Origin: Fictibacillus phosphorivorans
GTDB lineage: Bacteria; Bacillota; Bacilli; Bacillales; Fictibacillaceae
Direction: 5' to 3'
NCBI RefSeq assembly: GCF_007673525.1
Contig: NZ_VDZU01000001.1
Span: forward strand, 2,864,055-2,928,054
DNA length: 64,000 bases
The stretch's first letter is position 1, and every line of letters starts with the position of its first letter. A program made the position numbers and the translations under genes. Shown here piece after piece: positions 43,616 through 51,980 of this stretch. The notes below the pieces were generated by a model. That model was not told the origin of the DNA, did not search any database, and saw only the letters and a program-made list of their open reading frames with translations.

Positions 43616-44188
43616 TTAGATTGTGTGTTTATTTTCTTCTACTGCCTCTACGGCAACCTTTAGTGCAGAGGCTAGAATCATTACGAAAATCCCTGTGAAA
43701 AACGTATCAACATAAGCTAGTCCTGTATATGTTACAGAAGCGTTCGTTACATGGATTTCCTTAAGTGCTTTTGTCATTAAAAGCTCGTCCATAAAGGTAA
43801 AAGCTGACCCAAGTACAAGAATGGTGATACCCATCTTGAATAAAACCTTAACGTTCTCCATCATAAATAAACTCTCTTGGTGTAAATTCTGTAACAATTT
43901 TCTCATGAGTCTTAAGAAAATTAATGCAAAAACAAACATAATGATTGAGGTCACCAATGAAAGGACGATGAATTCTTCATCCTTATACAGTAAAGGTTGC
44001 TGATCAAAAACTAACGTTAAGTTGCTATACACAGGATCAAATGCACCGAAAGACTTTGCCAATTCCCCTGTTGGACTCATTAAATAAGACAAATGATATA
44101 CCAAGGTAAAAATACCAATAAGACCAATAACATAAAAAAGAACTGAGCATAATTTCGCTCCATATTTATAAAAAATTTTCCACTTCAT
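43616..44188 (-). CDS. DUF2975 membrane protein (YoaS-like)
   Basis: 190 residues from the ATG at 44188 (GAGGAGCAG upstream). Four hydrophobic segments (about 8-33, 72-95, 110-130, 150-175); a long loop after the first. The organisation DUF2975 then small HTH, 20 bases apart, matches yoaS-yozG. Function unknown; likely a membrane-linked regulator pair. Confidence 0.82.
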   Translation of the reverse strand: MKWKIFYKYGAKLCSVLFYVIGLIGIFTLVYHLSYLMSPTGELAKSFGAFDPVYSNLTLVFDQQPLLYKDEEFIVLSLVTSIIMFVFALIFLRLMRKLLQNLHQESLFMMENVKVLFKMGITILVLGSAFTFMDELLMTKALKEIHVTNASVTYTGLAYVDTFFTGIFVMILASALKVAVEAVEENKHTI

Positions 44189-44378
44189 CTTTCTGCTCCT
44201 CTTCTTTAATTTCATAAATTTAACATACCATAAAAGAAGGATAAAATCTCAATAATCATTATTTTTTTATCGTAAAACAATAAATAATTGTTGAATTTTA
44301 TAAAATGCGCTGTTATAGTTATGTCGTCGACGCATTTGTTAGGTATTGGTAATTATGTAGATAAAGGGGATTATTAAC

Positions 44379-45575
44379 ATGTCATTGGTCAAACAGAGAA
44401 TTAACATCATCGATGGTATTAGGGGATTTAGTTTATTAGGGATTCTTTTAGCAAACCTACTCATTTTCCAGTTCGGAATCTTTGGAAAGGACGAAATTCA
44501 TTATTATCAATTATCAACCATTGATACATATGCTTACTACTTCACAAAAGTGGTGATTGAAGGCGCATTCCTTCCCATCTTCATGTTCATCTTTGGGTAC
44601 TCTCTCATTCTTATGCGTAACAAGTTAAAGGAAAATAACAAACGCGTAAAGTGGCATCTGTTCAGAAGATTTGCTTTACTGATGACTCTTGGGATCTTGC
44701 ATAGTACGTATTTATGGGAAGGAGATATTCTTTTTGTATATGGGCTTATGGGTGTTCTGCTTTTGGTTATGGTAAATCGCAAACCAAAGACACTATTGAT
44801 TTGGGCTGTTCTACTATTCTCTCTTCTCTTCATTGGCTCTCTGTTTGAGGCAGAAGAAATCAAAATGATTCGTGCTGATAAGATAGATTTATACATGAAA
44901 CAAACACAAGAGATCTATGGATCAGGAACGTACTCAGAAATAAGAGCACACAGTCTTGATGACGAAATGCTTGATATGAGTGGTGGTGAAGCCGCCTTCA
45001 TGTTATTCTTAACACCTTTTGTTCTTAGTCCAATGTTTCTGATTGGTATGTATGCAGCACATCGAAAATGGCTGCAAAACACGTCTTCTAAGATCAAACA
45101 GTTCACAATCCTAAGTGGTTTATTTATACCAATCGGTCTCTTACTAAAAGCTACTCCTCTACTCAGCAAGCAATGGGATTATCGTTTAGATATGAGTATG
45201 ATCGGAGGAAGTATGCTTGCGATCGGTTATATCAGTCTGTTCGTTTACATGTACAACCATCAGAAGTTCAGACGCTTTTTAAGTGGTTTTGAAAGTATGG
45301 GAAAACTATCATTAACAAATTATTTAATGCAATCGATGATTTGTACATTTCTTTTTTACGGCTATGGTTTAGGTTGGTTTGGTGATCTTGGTGTAATACT
45401 GGCCACTGTAGTAGGTGTTATAATCTTCGGAACTCAAGCACTCCTTAGTTCCATTTATTTGAAATACCTGCCCATCGGTCCGATAGAATACCTTGTACGC
45501 TTGGTCGTCTACTTAAAGATACCTAAATTCAAAAAACATACTTCTTTAGAGTATAATCATAAAAAAGCGATATAA
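44379..45575 (+). CDS. DUF418 membrane protein (YeiB-like)
   Basis: 398 residues, about ten hydrophobic segments. N-terminal RINIIDGIRGFSLLGILLAN, then FMFIFGYSLILMRNK and, in the C-terminal DUF418 domain, GKLSLTNYLMQSMICTFLFY and GPIEYLVRLVVY. Bacillus homologues include YrkO and YxaH. Acyltransferase-like topology; substrate unknown. Monocistronic. Confidence 0.9.
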   Translation: MSLVKQRINIIDGIRGFSLLGILLANLLIFQFGIFGKDEIHYYQLSTIDTYAYYFTKVVIEGAFLPIFMFIFGYSLILMRNKLKENNKRVKWHLFRRFALLMTLGILHSTYLWEGDILFVYGLMGVLLLVMVNRKPKTLLIWAVLLFSLLFIGSLFEAEEIKMIRADKIDLYMKQTQEIYGSGTYSEIRAHSLDDEMLDMSGGEAAFMLFLTPFVLSPMFLIGMYAAHRKWLQNTSSKIKQFTILSGLFIPIGLLLKATPLLSKQWDYRLDMSMIGGSMLAIGYISLFVYMYNHQKFRRFLSGFESMGKLSLTNYLMQSMICTFLFYGYGLGWFGDLGVILATVVGVIIFGTQALLSSIYLKYLPIGPIEYLVRLVVYLKIPKFKKHTSLEYNHKKAI

Positions 45576-45577
45576 AT

Positions 45578-45614
45578 AAAGATAGCTGTCCACACAGGGA
45601 CAGCTATCTTTTGT
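45578..45614 (+). terminator. Intrinsic terminator
   Basis: AAGATAGCTGTCC / GGACAGCTATCTT stem with T4, after the DUF418 gene. Confidence 0.88.
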
Positions 45615-45621
45615 TTCATGA

Positions 45622-45765
45622 TTATTTCTCATCTAGTCGATCCGCTATTCTTTTTAGAGATCGGTTCATTTGATAGAGCATGACCAACACAAAGATTCCT
45701 ACTCCTATTGGTACTAAAAATGTAAATAACCCCATTAATGCTAACCCTGACGACCCATATTCCAT
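45622..45765 (-). CDS. 47-residue single-segment membrane protein
   Basis: Short ORF starting MEYGSSGLALMGLFTFLVPI, continuing GVGIFVLVMLYQMNRSLKRI and ending ADRLDEK. GAGGTGG lies upstream of the ATG. One membrane helix and a basic amphipathic tail, like small Bacillus membrane regulators. No homologue recognised. Confidence 0.65.
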   Translation of the reverse strand: MEYGSSGLALMGLFTFLVPIGVGIFVLVMLYQMNRSLKRIADRLDEK

Positions 45766-45786
45766 ACACTCACCACCTCATGCCAG

Positions 45787-46638
45787 TTAATAATCAACGA
45801 GAACTTTCTTTAAAATCTCTTCTTCCCATTTCTGTTCATACGTAATTTCGACGATTTCACATAACTTTTTATGTAACTTTTGGAATTCAGGTAAGATATT
45901 CTTAAAAACTCTTAACATGTCTTCTTCGTTTGAAGTGTAGCGCCAATTAGTAAGGTGCATTCGCTGCCAGTCAGCTAACGGACTGCTCTTTCTTTCAACC
46001 TTCGACCAATCACCAAATGTATTCGGTTGCAGACCTGCGTTCATATACCATCCAGACACCATAGAATAGATCATGTTCTCTAAGCATTGTTTTGCGTATG
46101 AAAGTTCACTTCGCATGATTCGCCTATAGAACTCATGAACGTATGCAAAGAATTTAGTACGCCAGATCTCTACTTCTTCTATTGTTGGTGAGTAGGATAG
46201 CTGAAGTGATTGTTGCCTTATGGAGTTTACATGACCTTCAGGATCGTAAACTATTTTTAAATGCTGCATCCATATAGAAGGGTGAAGATCATTTTTCTTG
46301 TAATAGAAAGAATCTACTTTGATAAACGAGTCATAATGAGCGATAGAATAGTTTGTCCAAGGAAAATCTTCATAGAAAAGAACTTTCCCCCAATTGGCCG
46401 CTCTTTTCTTTTTATTCTCTCGAAACTTCTCAAAAACAGCGTCTTGCACGACAACACGAAGATCAATATCTGAATAGAGATCTGTGTTTCCTTTTCCGAT
46501 CGACCCACCATAAAAAACTGCTAAAACATTGTTATCTGCCACTAGATCTTGTTCTATAGTTCTCATTAATTTTTTCCGTAGTAACGGCAGTTCTTCATCC
46601 CTCTTTTTATAAAAATTTCTTAAAGCTTCAAATCCCAC
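45787..46638 (-). CDS. Nucleotidyltransferase-fold protein (aminoglycoside adenylyltransferase-like)
   Basis: 283 residues; GTG start at 46638 with only a distant GGGAG. Catalytic motif VFYGGSIGKGNTDLYSDIDL (about residues 42-61) with the GS and DxD residues of the pol-beta/ANT superfamily, then VDSFYYKKNDLHPS and a helical C-terminal domain. This organisation resembles ANT(6)-like and minor nucleotidyltransferases, but resistance is not implied. Confidence 0.82.
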   Translation of the reverse strand: MGFEALRNFYKKRDEELPLLRKKLMRTIEQDLVADNNVLAVFYGGSIGKGNTDLYSDIDLRVVVQDAVFEKFRENKKKRAANWGKVLFYEDFPWTNYSIAHYDSFIKVDSFYYKKNDLHPSIWMQHLKIVYDPEGHVNSIRQQSLQLSYSPTIEEVEIWRTKFFAYVHEFYRRIMRSELSYAKQCLENMIYSMVSGWYMNAGLQPNTFGDWSKVERKSSPLADWQRMHLTNWRYTSNEEDMLRVFKNILPEFQKLHKKLCEIVEITYEQKWEEEILKKVLVDY

Positions 46639-46765
46639 TCATCGAAAACCAGCTCCCTATTATCATCTTCTTTTCATATTCCTCTTAAAGGAGGATTGTA
46701 CCTTCTAATTGGATAAAAAAGGTTTTTCAAATAAATATTAGAAAAGGTTATGGGTTAGGAAAAAA

Positions 46766-46791
46766 TCCAACCTTTATTAAAATGAATCGTC
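46766..46791 (+). promoter_or_regulatory. ECF-type promoter
   Basis: TCCAAC, 16 bases, CGTC: the Bacillus ECF pattern with a conserved AAC -35 core. It lies ahead of the sigma gene at 46826 and suggests autoregulation. Confidence 0.55.
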
Positions 46792-46825
46792 TATAGTTAA
46801 ATGACTTTTTCTATGAGGGATGCAG

Positions 46826-47380
46826 ATGAAACCAAATCCATTACAGAATCAAACATATGATCACCGTGAAGAACAATTAAAACGCATTATAAAACAGTAT
46901 GGAGAAAGCATCTTACGACTTTGTTATTCCTATGTTAAAGATCAAGCAAAGTCTGAGGACATTCTTCAAGATACGATGTTAACGGTTTACTTACAGATGG
47001 ATAATCTACGTGAGAAACAAGCGATTAAAAGCTGGATCTATCGAATTGCAATAAACAAGTGCAAAGATTATTTAAAGAGCTGGCATTACAAGCAATCGAG
47101 GCTTTCTCAGATGCTATCTTTCACAGCCTCTAATGAAAAATCGATAGAGTTAAAGTTAATTATCCAAGATGAAACAGAGCAACTTATTCAAGAGATTCTG
47201 AAACTAAAGCCTAAGTATAGAGAAGTTATTCTCTTATTTTATTACGAGGAGTTATCGCTGCAAGAAATTGAACAAGTTCTGAAACTAAAGTCTACAACGG
47301 TCAAGTCAAGACTCTATCAAGCCCGACAACTTCTTAAAAGTAGATTAGAGAAAACGGGGGGATCTACATTTGGAAGATAA
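46826..47380 (+). CDS. ECF RNA polymerase sigma factor
   Basis: 184 residues. Region 2: ILRLCYSYVKDQAKSEDILQ and IKSWIYRIAINKCKDYLKSW; region 4: KPKYREVILLFYYEELSLQE then LKLKSTTVKSRLYQARQLLK. First gene of a four-gene operon; its end overlaps the putative anti-sigma gene by 11 bases. Confidence 0.92.
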   Translation: MKPNPLQNQTYDHREEQLKRIIKQYGESILRLCYSYVKDQAKSEDILQDTMLTVYLQMDNLREKQAIKSWIYRIAINKCKDYLKSWHYKQSRLSQMLSFTASNEKSIELKLIIQDETEQLIQEILKLKPKYREVILLFYYEELSLQEIEQVLKLKSTTVKSRLYQARQLLKSRLEKTGGSTFGR

Positions 47381-47969
47381 ACTACAACAACTAAAAAAAC
47401 ATATGGATCAACGATTATATAGACATATTAAACTCACATCGCAAATGGAAAGAGGGATTTTACTAAGTATTAAAGAGAAAAAAACCGTTATTAAACCTTC
47501 GTTCTATTTTGTGAAAGACCTTATGATTACGGCGCTAGTCTTACTTATCGTGACAACTAGTATTCCACTTCTCGTTTCAAAAACAGGAAATAATTCGTCA
47601 ACAAGTTATATGTCTATACCGTTTTTAACAAAAGCTGAAAATTTGGCTAAACAAAAAGGATTGACCGATGAAATTTATCGCCTTCAACAAAGTGAAGATT
47701 CCTTCTCCATGGAAGTGATGATTTCAGACAAGCGTGAATTAAGTGATTATAAAAAGGATGTAGAAGAATTGTTAACAACATACTCAAGACTCTATCAAAA
47801 GCTTTACCCACATCGAAAAAACGTGTGGGACATGAAAGATGTGACTGTATACCTTTCGATTTATAGAGAACACCCAGCTGCTTATGATAACGGTAATGCA
47901 AATAACTATATACTTATCGGACACAAACCTGCAGGATCAATAGGTATTGAATGGAGCATGCCAAGATGA
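47370..47969 (+). CDS. Putative anti-sigma factor, single membrane segment
   Basis: 199 residues; TTG start at 47370 with GGGGGGATC upstream. Cytoplasmic N-terminus (about 45 residues), one membrane segment (LMITALVLLIVTTSIPLLVS), then an extracytoplasmic domain of about 130 residues with DUF4030-like composition (VYLSIYREHPAAYDN). Position and topology identify it as the likely inhibitor of the overlapping sigma factor. Confidence 0.75.
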   Translation: MEDKLQQLKKHMDQRLYRHIKLTSQMERGILLSIKEKKTVIKPSFYFVKDLMITALVLLIVTTSIPLLVSKTGNNSSTSYMSIPFLTKAENLAKQKGLTDEIYRLQQSEDSFSMEVMISDKRELSDYKKDVEELLTTYSRLYQKLYPHRKNVWDMKDVTVYLSIYREHPAAYDNGNANNYILIGHKPAGSIGIEWSMPR

Positions 47970-48841
47970 ATAAAGTAATGAGCGGGGTCAAACATTCATT
48001 ATTTACGTGTATTCACCTAGTCCTATCATTAGTAGGAATTATTACGTTAGGTGCTACACCGGCCCTTTTTAATGGACTTTCGTTGAATATCACACAATAT
48101 TTTCAAGCAATCGGAAACCTAGTTGCAAGTTTACTAGAACCTTCTTCTTTAACGTATTCCTATTATAAAGTTGTACGTCCGTTATTCCCTGAAATTTTAA
48201 TCAGATACAAAGAATCTATCACTATATTCGCTAGCTCATTTATCATTTCATTAATACTAGCGATAGTTATCGTTTATTGTCTTACCTGCCTTGATCCTAG
48301 AATTGTTAACAAAGTTAAGCAGAGCTTTGGATACCTTGAATCTTTACCAGATATTTTAATCATTATGATCTTACAGTTGTTTATCGTTTGGTTGTTTAAA
48401 AAGACCGGAATACTCGTTGTGGAAGTTGCAGCAGCTGGTGATCAAAAGATAAGAGCGCTTCCGATTATCTGTTTAAGTATTCCTACAACCATTATGTTTA
48501 CGAAAATTTTACTTTTTCGTACAGAAGAAGAGTATGAAAAGCCTTATGTATCACTTGCAAGTGGTAAAGGTTTAAGTCATTTCACTGTATTTTTCAAACA
48601 TGTGTTAAGAAATGTCTTACTTCGCTTCTTCTTTTTTACAAAAACCAACATTTGGCTTATGTTATCCAACCTTTATATTATTGAATATTTTTTTAACTCT
48701 ATTGGGATATTCATTTTTGTAAAAGACTATAACAGTATCGAAACTTTTACAGTAGCATTATTACTCATCTACATACCTATTTTTATTTATTTCCAGCTGT
48801 TCAGACTATTCACTTCACATCTGTTAAAAGAGGTTGTCTAA
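47966..48841 (+). CDS. ABC transporter permease, peptide/nickel (OppB) type, divergent
   Basis: 291 residues from the ATG at 47966, overlapping the anti-sigma stop (ATGA). Five to six hydrophobic segments; the inner-loop region VSLASGKGLSHFTVFFKHVL followed by RNVLLRF matches the EAA motif (A-x-x-x-G) of the OppB/DppB permeases. No ATPase or binding protein is encoded nearby. Confidence 0.75.
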   Translation: MNKVMSGVKHSLFTCIHLVLSLVGIITLGATPALFNGLSLNITQYFQAIGNLVASLLEPSSLTYSYYKVVRPLFPEILIRYKESITIFASSFIISLILAIVIVYCLTCLDPRIVNKVKQSFGYLESLPDILIIMILQLFIVWLFKKTGILVVEVAAAGDQKIRALPIICLSIPTTIMFTKILLFRTEEEYEKPYVSLASGKGLSHFTVFFKHVLRNVLLRFFFFTKTNIWLMLSNLYIIEYFFNSIGIFIFVKDYNSIETFTVALLLIYIPIFIYFQLFRLFTSHLLKEVV

Positions 48842-48842
48842 T

Positions 48843-49823
48843 ATGTGGTATTATTTCATACGCCAAAAAAAAGCTGTAACTGCTCTTCTGTTTCTAGTAA
48901 CTCTTGTCGTATTAAGTATTGGAAATTCAGTTATCTATGATGGCGAGATCAGAAGAGTATCCTTACTTTTTGATGAAAATGGCACAGTGAGTGCTGCACC
49001 GTTTGCACCGTCAGCTAAATTCTTATTAGGAACGGACCGTAAAGGATATGATTTGCTTCATCTCATCATTGAAGGCGCAAAGTGGACTATAGGGGCTGGA
49101 CTACTTATCACTTTCATGCGTATTCTTATTGGCTTATTACTAGGGATAACCCTTGCTAAATTTAAAAAACCACTCTTCCAAAGCTTTGAATCTTTTTTTG
49201 ATAGTTTCTCAGTTATTCCAATGACCATGATTTCCTATTTCGTCTTGCAACACGCCCTAACGTTTAGTAACGGTACTACACCAGAACCCTTTTATCTAAG
49301 GGTTGGCTTTCAGATGATGATCTTAATCATATTCGCCGTTCCAACGATTACTTTTTATTTAGGAAATGAAATAAAATTATTACTCCATGAAGAATTTGTG
49401 CGTTCTGCAAAAATATTAGGTGGCCGTTATCCTCATCTTCTAAGAAAACATATTGCCCCCCACCTCAATCCCATACTTATCATCTTGTTTCTGCAGCAAT
49501 TCATTCAAGTTCTTGTCATCTTAATACACTTAGGAGTACTACAAGTATTTTTTGGGGGAACTATTGTCTTTCATGGGGGAGATATTGATTCTGTTACTCA
49601 TGAATGGACGGGTTTACTAGGGATGTATTATCCATCGTTTATGTCGCATCCTTGGATTCCACTTGTCCCCATTCTTTTTTTCACATTAACCATAATCGCA
49701 TGTACATTTATACTTTCAGGACTAGAGAGGGCTTACCTTTTTTCTAAACAAAAAAGCTTTAGAGATCAAACAACGCCTATTGAAGTAATACCTGCTGCTC
49801 CATCTTTTTCATTTGTTAAATAG
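48843..49823 (+). CDS. ABC transporter permease, OppC type, divergent
   Basis: 326 residues from the ATG at 48843 (GAGG 9 bases upstream). After TM1 the stretch FLLGTDRKGYDLLHLIIEGA is the OppC/DppC hallmark (LGTDxxGxD), and the EAA loop reads FVRSAKILGGRYPHLLRKHI. Follows the OppB-like gene by one base, so the pair forms one heterodimeric permease. The partner ATPases must be encoded elsewhere, or the pair has another role. Confidence 0.8.
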   Translation: MWYYFIRQKKAVTALLFLVTLVVLSIGNSVIYDGEIRRVSLLFDENGTVSAAPFAPSAKFLLGTDRKGYDLLHLIIEGAKWTIGAGLLITFMRILIGLLLGITLAKFKKPLFQSFESFFDSFSVIPMTMISYFVLQHALTFSNGTTPEPFYLRVGFQMMILIIFAVPTITFYLGNEIKLLLHEEFVRSAKILGGRYPHLLRKHIAPHLNPILIILFLQQFIQVLVILIHLGVLQVFFGGTIVFHGGDIDSVTHEWTGLLGMYYPSFMSHPWIPLVPILFFTLTIIACTFILSGLERAYLFSKQKSFRDQTTPIEVIPAAPSFSFVK

Positions 49824-49837
49824 TATAAAATGAAAAA

Positions 49838-49872
49838 AACTCATTTCCCTTTAGATGGGTAATGAGCTTTTA
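49838..49872 (+). terminator. Terminator of the sigma/permease operon
   Basis: CTCATT-CCC / GGG-AATGAG hairpin followed by TTTTATTTT. Confidence 0.75.
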
Positions 49873-49893
49873 TTTTGTACAGAAATTTTCTTC

Positions 49894-50094
49894 TTAATTT
49901 CTGTTTAGATTCGTGCGTTTTTGTGCCTGCCACACGTGGATCATACTAGGAATCCCAACGCTCATGCTCACGATGAAACTCCACATCACGAAACGCCATT
50001 CACCAGTATAAATAGCGATGATTATAAAAAACAACAACTGTCCTACAAGAGCAAATAAAGCAGCAATCCAAGCTAGTGTAAGGTTCTCCTTCAT
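49894..50094 (-). CDS. Small two-segment membrane protein
   Basis: 66 residues; hydrophobic segments at about 7-30 and 35-52, basic tail QKRTNLNRN. Not recognised. Confidence 0.6.
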   Translation of the reverse strand: MKENLTLAWIAALFALVGQLLFFIIIAIYTGEWRFVMWSFIVSMSVGIPSMIHVWQAQKRTNLNRN

Positions 50095-50190
50095 TTCATC
50101 TCTCCTAAGGGAAAATGATCTAAATCTATGAAGTCATGCAATAGTGCCTACACTAACATTAACATAATTATCCAATTTGTAGTTAAGTAA

Positions 50191-50841
50191 TTAATCTTCT
50201 TTTACTTGTAATCCTAACAATGTAGAAAACACGATTGCTTGCTCTCGTGATACGGTACATCCTTTTAAACTTGTGAGGTCTACGTGAATAGTATTGAATT
50301 TACATGTACTAATATCGATCCCGTTTAAGGATGTTTCTGTAAAGTCAATTTCCTCAATATTACACGATTCAAATTTTACTGCATTTAGCTTTGTTTCATA
50401 AAAGTTTGCCTGCTTGAGCGATGATTGATCGAACAAAACGGGCTTAAGATCTGTTTCTACAAACTCACTCATGTCTAACATACAATTTTCAAACGTCACA
50501 TTTCTAAGATTCGCTTTTTCAAAATCAACACCCATCAGCTTACAATCTTTAAAATGAACGCGGTACAGAATACCCTCTTTAAAATTTGTATTAGAGAGGT
50601 CACAGTTTTCAAATACAACATCTGTCATGTCTATTTTATAAAAACTCGAATGAATCAGTGTTACATTATTGAATTTCACTTTAGACAAAATCAGCTTGTC
50701 GATTTCTTCATTCTCTAAAAATGCTCCCGTGATCGAGCAATCGTGAAGATATAGATCTTCCTCTAAATACAGATCCCGAAAACGTGCTTCTTCTAAATCC
50801 CCTTGAATTTTAGGCAAATCTATTTTAAATTTCTTTGTCAT
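50191..50841 (-). CDS. Pentapeptide-repeat protein, Qnr-like in size
   Basis: 216 residues from the ATG at 50841 (GGAGTG upstream). Repeats of A(D/N)LXX type run from about residue 20 to 195, e.g. CDLSNTNFKEG, ANLRNVTFENCMLDMSEF, SSLKQANFYETKLNAVKFES. The C-terminal helix VSREQAIVFSTLLGL matches the position of the Qnr dimerisation helix, and the length is that of Qnr (about 218). Such proteins mimic B-DNA and some protect gyrase; a fluoroquinolone effect here is untested. Confidence 0.82.
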   Translation of the reverse strand: MTKKFKIDLPKIQGDLEEARFRDLYLEEDLYLHDCSITGAFLENEEIDKLILSKVKFNNVTLIHSSFYKIDMTDVVFENCDLSNTNFKEGILYRVHFKDCKLMGVDFEKANLRNVTFENCMLDMSEFVETDLKPVLFDQSSLKQANFYETKLNAVKFESCNIEEIDFTETSLNGIDISTCKFNTIHVDLTSLKGCTVSREQAIVFSTLLGLQVKED

Positions 50842-50930
50842 TTTCTTCACTCCATTTACGTGATTATGTTAAATCAAGCTTACAGAAGTAAAAATGCAAA
50901 TAGTAGTCTTTTCTTTTCTTCTGAAATCTG

Positions 50931-50968
50931 TGCAAAAAAAAAACCGCTGAACAAAATCGTCAGCGGTT
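50931..50968 (-). terminator. Intrinsic terminator
   Basis: AACCGCTGA / TCAGCGGTT stem with a T10 tract on the minus strand, after the VOC gene. Confidence 0.92.
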
Positions 50969-50978
50969 CTTATGTTTA

Positions 50979-51473
50979 TTAGTAAGCTCCCTGAGAATAG
51001 GTAAGCTCATAACTATGTGTATAGATTTCAAAGATATTGCCGAATGGATCTTCTACATATACCATTTTATAAGGTTTTTCGTTCGGATAATACTCACGAA
51101 TCGGCATGCGCTGCTTGCCGCCATACGCTTTAATTTTCTCAACGATCCCTTCGATGTCAGGGTCTTGGATACAAAAGTGGAACAAACCTGTCTTCCAGTA
51201 CTCAAAATTGTTTTCCGGCTTTTCGTTATGAGGAAACTCGAACAGTTCAACTCCGATCTTGTCACCTGTAGCTAGATGAGCAATTCGGAAAGTTTCCCAG
51301 TCATCACCGAATACATCACGGCACATTTGTCCGATCGGTGTATCATCATTCTCTACATCGGAAGGCTCCATGATAACGTACCACCCGAATACCTCTGTAT
51401 AAAATTTTATGGCTTCTTCTAAATTTGGCACGGATAAACCAATATGAGAGAATGTTCTTGGATAGATTGGCAT
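50979..51473 (-). CDS. VOC/glyoxalase-family protein
   Basis: 164 residues from the ATG at 51473 (GGAGG 9 bases upstream). FSHIGLSVPNLEEAIKFYTE holds the first metal-binding His, LFHFCIQDPDIEGIV the second His, and VYVEDPFGNIFEIYTHSYE the Glu. Two beta-alpha-beta-beta-beta modules as in lactoylglutathione lyase-like enzymes. Divergent from an HxlR regulator gene that probably controls it. Confidence 0.88.
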   Translation of the reverse strand: MPIYPRTFSHIGLSVPNLEEAIKFYTEVFGWYVIMEPSDVENDDTPIGQMCRDVFGDDWETFRIAHLATGDKIGVELFEFPHNEKPENNFEYWKTGLFHFCIQDPDIEGIVEKIKAYGGKQRMPIREYYPNEKPYKMVYVEDPFGNIFEIYTHSYELTYSQGAY

Positions 51474-51521
51474 AATCGTATTCCTCCTTTTATTTTTGAT
51501 TACAGGAATCATTATACCCAG

Positions 51522-51563
51522 ACATACTTCGCGTATGTAAGAACGCACTTTTAAGTGACATAC
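51522..51563. promoter_or_regulatory. Candidate HxlR operator sites
   Basis: ACATAC-TTCGC-GTATGT (51522-51538) and a further ACATAC at 51558-51563, 19 bp away, in the VOC/HxlR divergent gap. Repeated half-sites in both orientations suggest regulator binding. Confidence 0.5.
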
Positions 51564-51589
51564 TATCCTTAAGGTAAGAAAGGACTGTT

Positions 51590-51931
51590 ATGCTCATGAA
51601 GATATCAACACATGACGATGGTAAATTAAAATGCTCGATCGAATATACATTGCAAAAAATAGGCGGTAAATGGAAAACAGTTATTCTATGGCACTTAGCT
51701 GTGGATGGTACATTGCGTTACAACGAATTAAGAAGTCTGTTGCCGGGTGTGACACATAAAGTACTATCGCAGCAATTAAAGGAATTAGAAGAAGAAGGCT
51801 TTGTTGATCGTAAATCATACAATACGGTTCCACCAAAAGTAGAGTATACATTGACTGCATTTGGCGCAACTCTACTGCCCATCTTAAAACAGATGCATGA
51901 ATGGGGAACAGAGCACGGAGATTTGGCATAA
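51590..51931 (+). CDS. HxlR family transcriptional regulator
   Basis: 113 residues; AAAGGA 6 bases before the ATG at 51590. Typical HxlR: CSIEYTLQKIGGKWKTVILW with the conserved (redox- or aldehyde-reactive) Cys, LRYNELRSLLPGVTHKVLSQ and the wing VPPKVEYTLTAFG. Likely regulates the divergent VOC gene. Confidence 0.93.
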   Translation: MLMKISTHDDGKLKCSIEYTLQKIGGKWKTVILWHLAVDGTLRYNELRSLLPGVTHKVLSQQLKELEEEGFVDRKSYNTVPPKVEYTLTAFGATLLPILKQMHEWGTEHGDLA

Positions 51932-51932
51932 A

Positions 51933-51975
51933 AAAAGGAGGCTCAGTGCTCTTGACCATAAGCCGCCTCCTTTAG
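51933..51975. terminator. Bidirectional terminator
   Basis: AAAGGAGGC / GCCTCCTTT stem between hxlR and the convergent DUF2785 gene. Confidence 0.8.
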
Positions 51976-51980
51976 CTTCT

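Noticed and set aside
47966..49823. Importer for the opine metallophore at 55-58 kb
   Set aside because: The permeases are Opp-like, but they are about 6 kb away in an ECF-controlled operon, without a Zur box, ATPase or binding protein.
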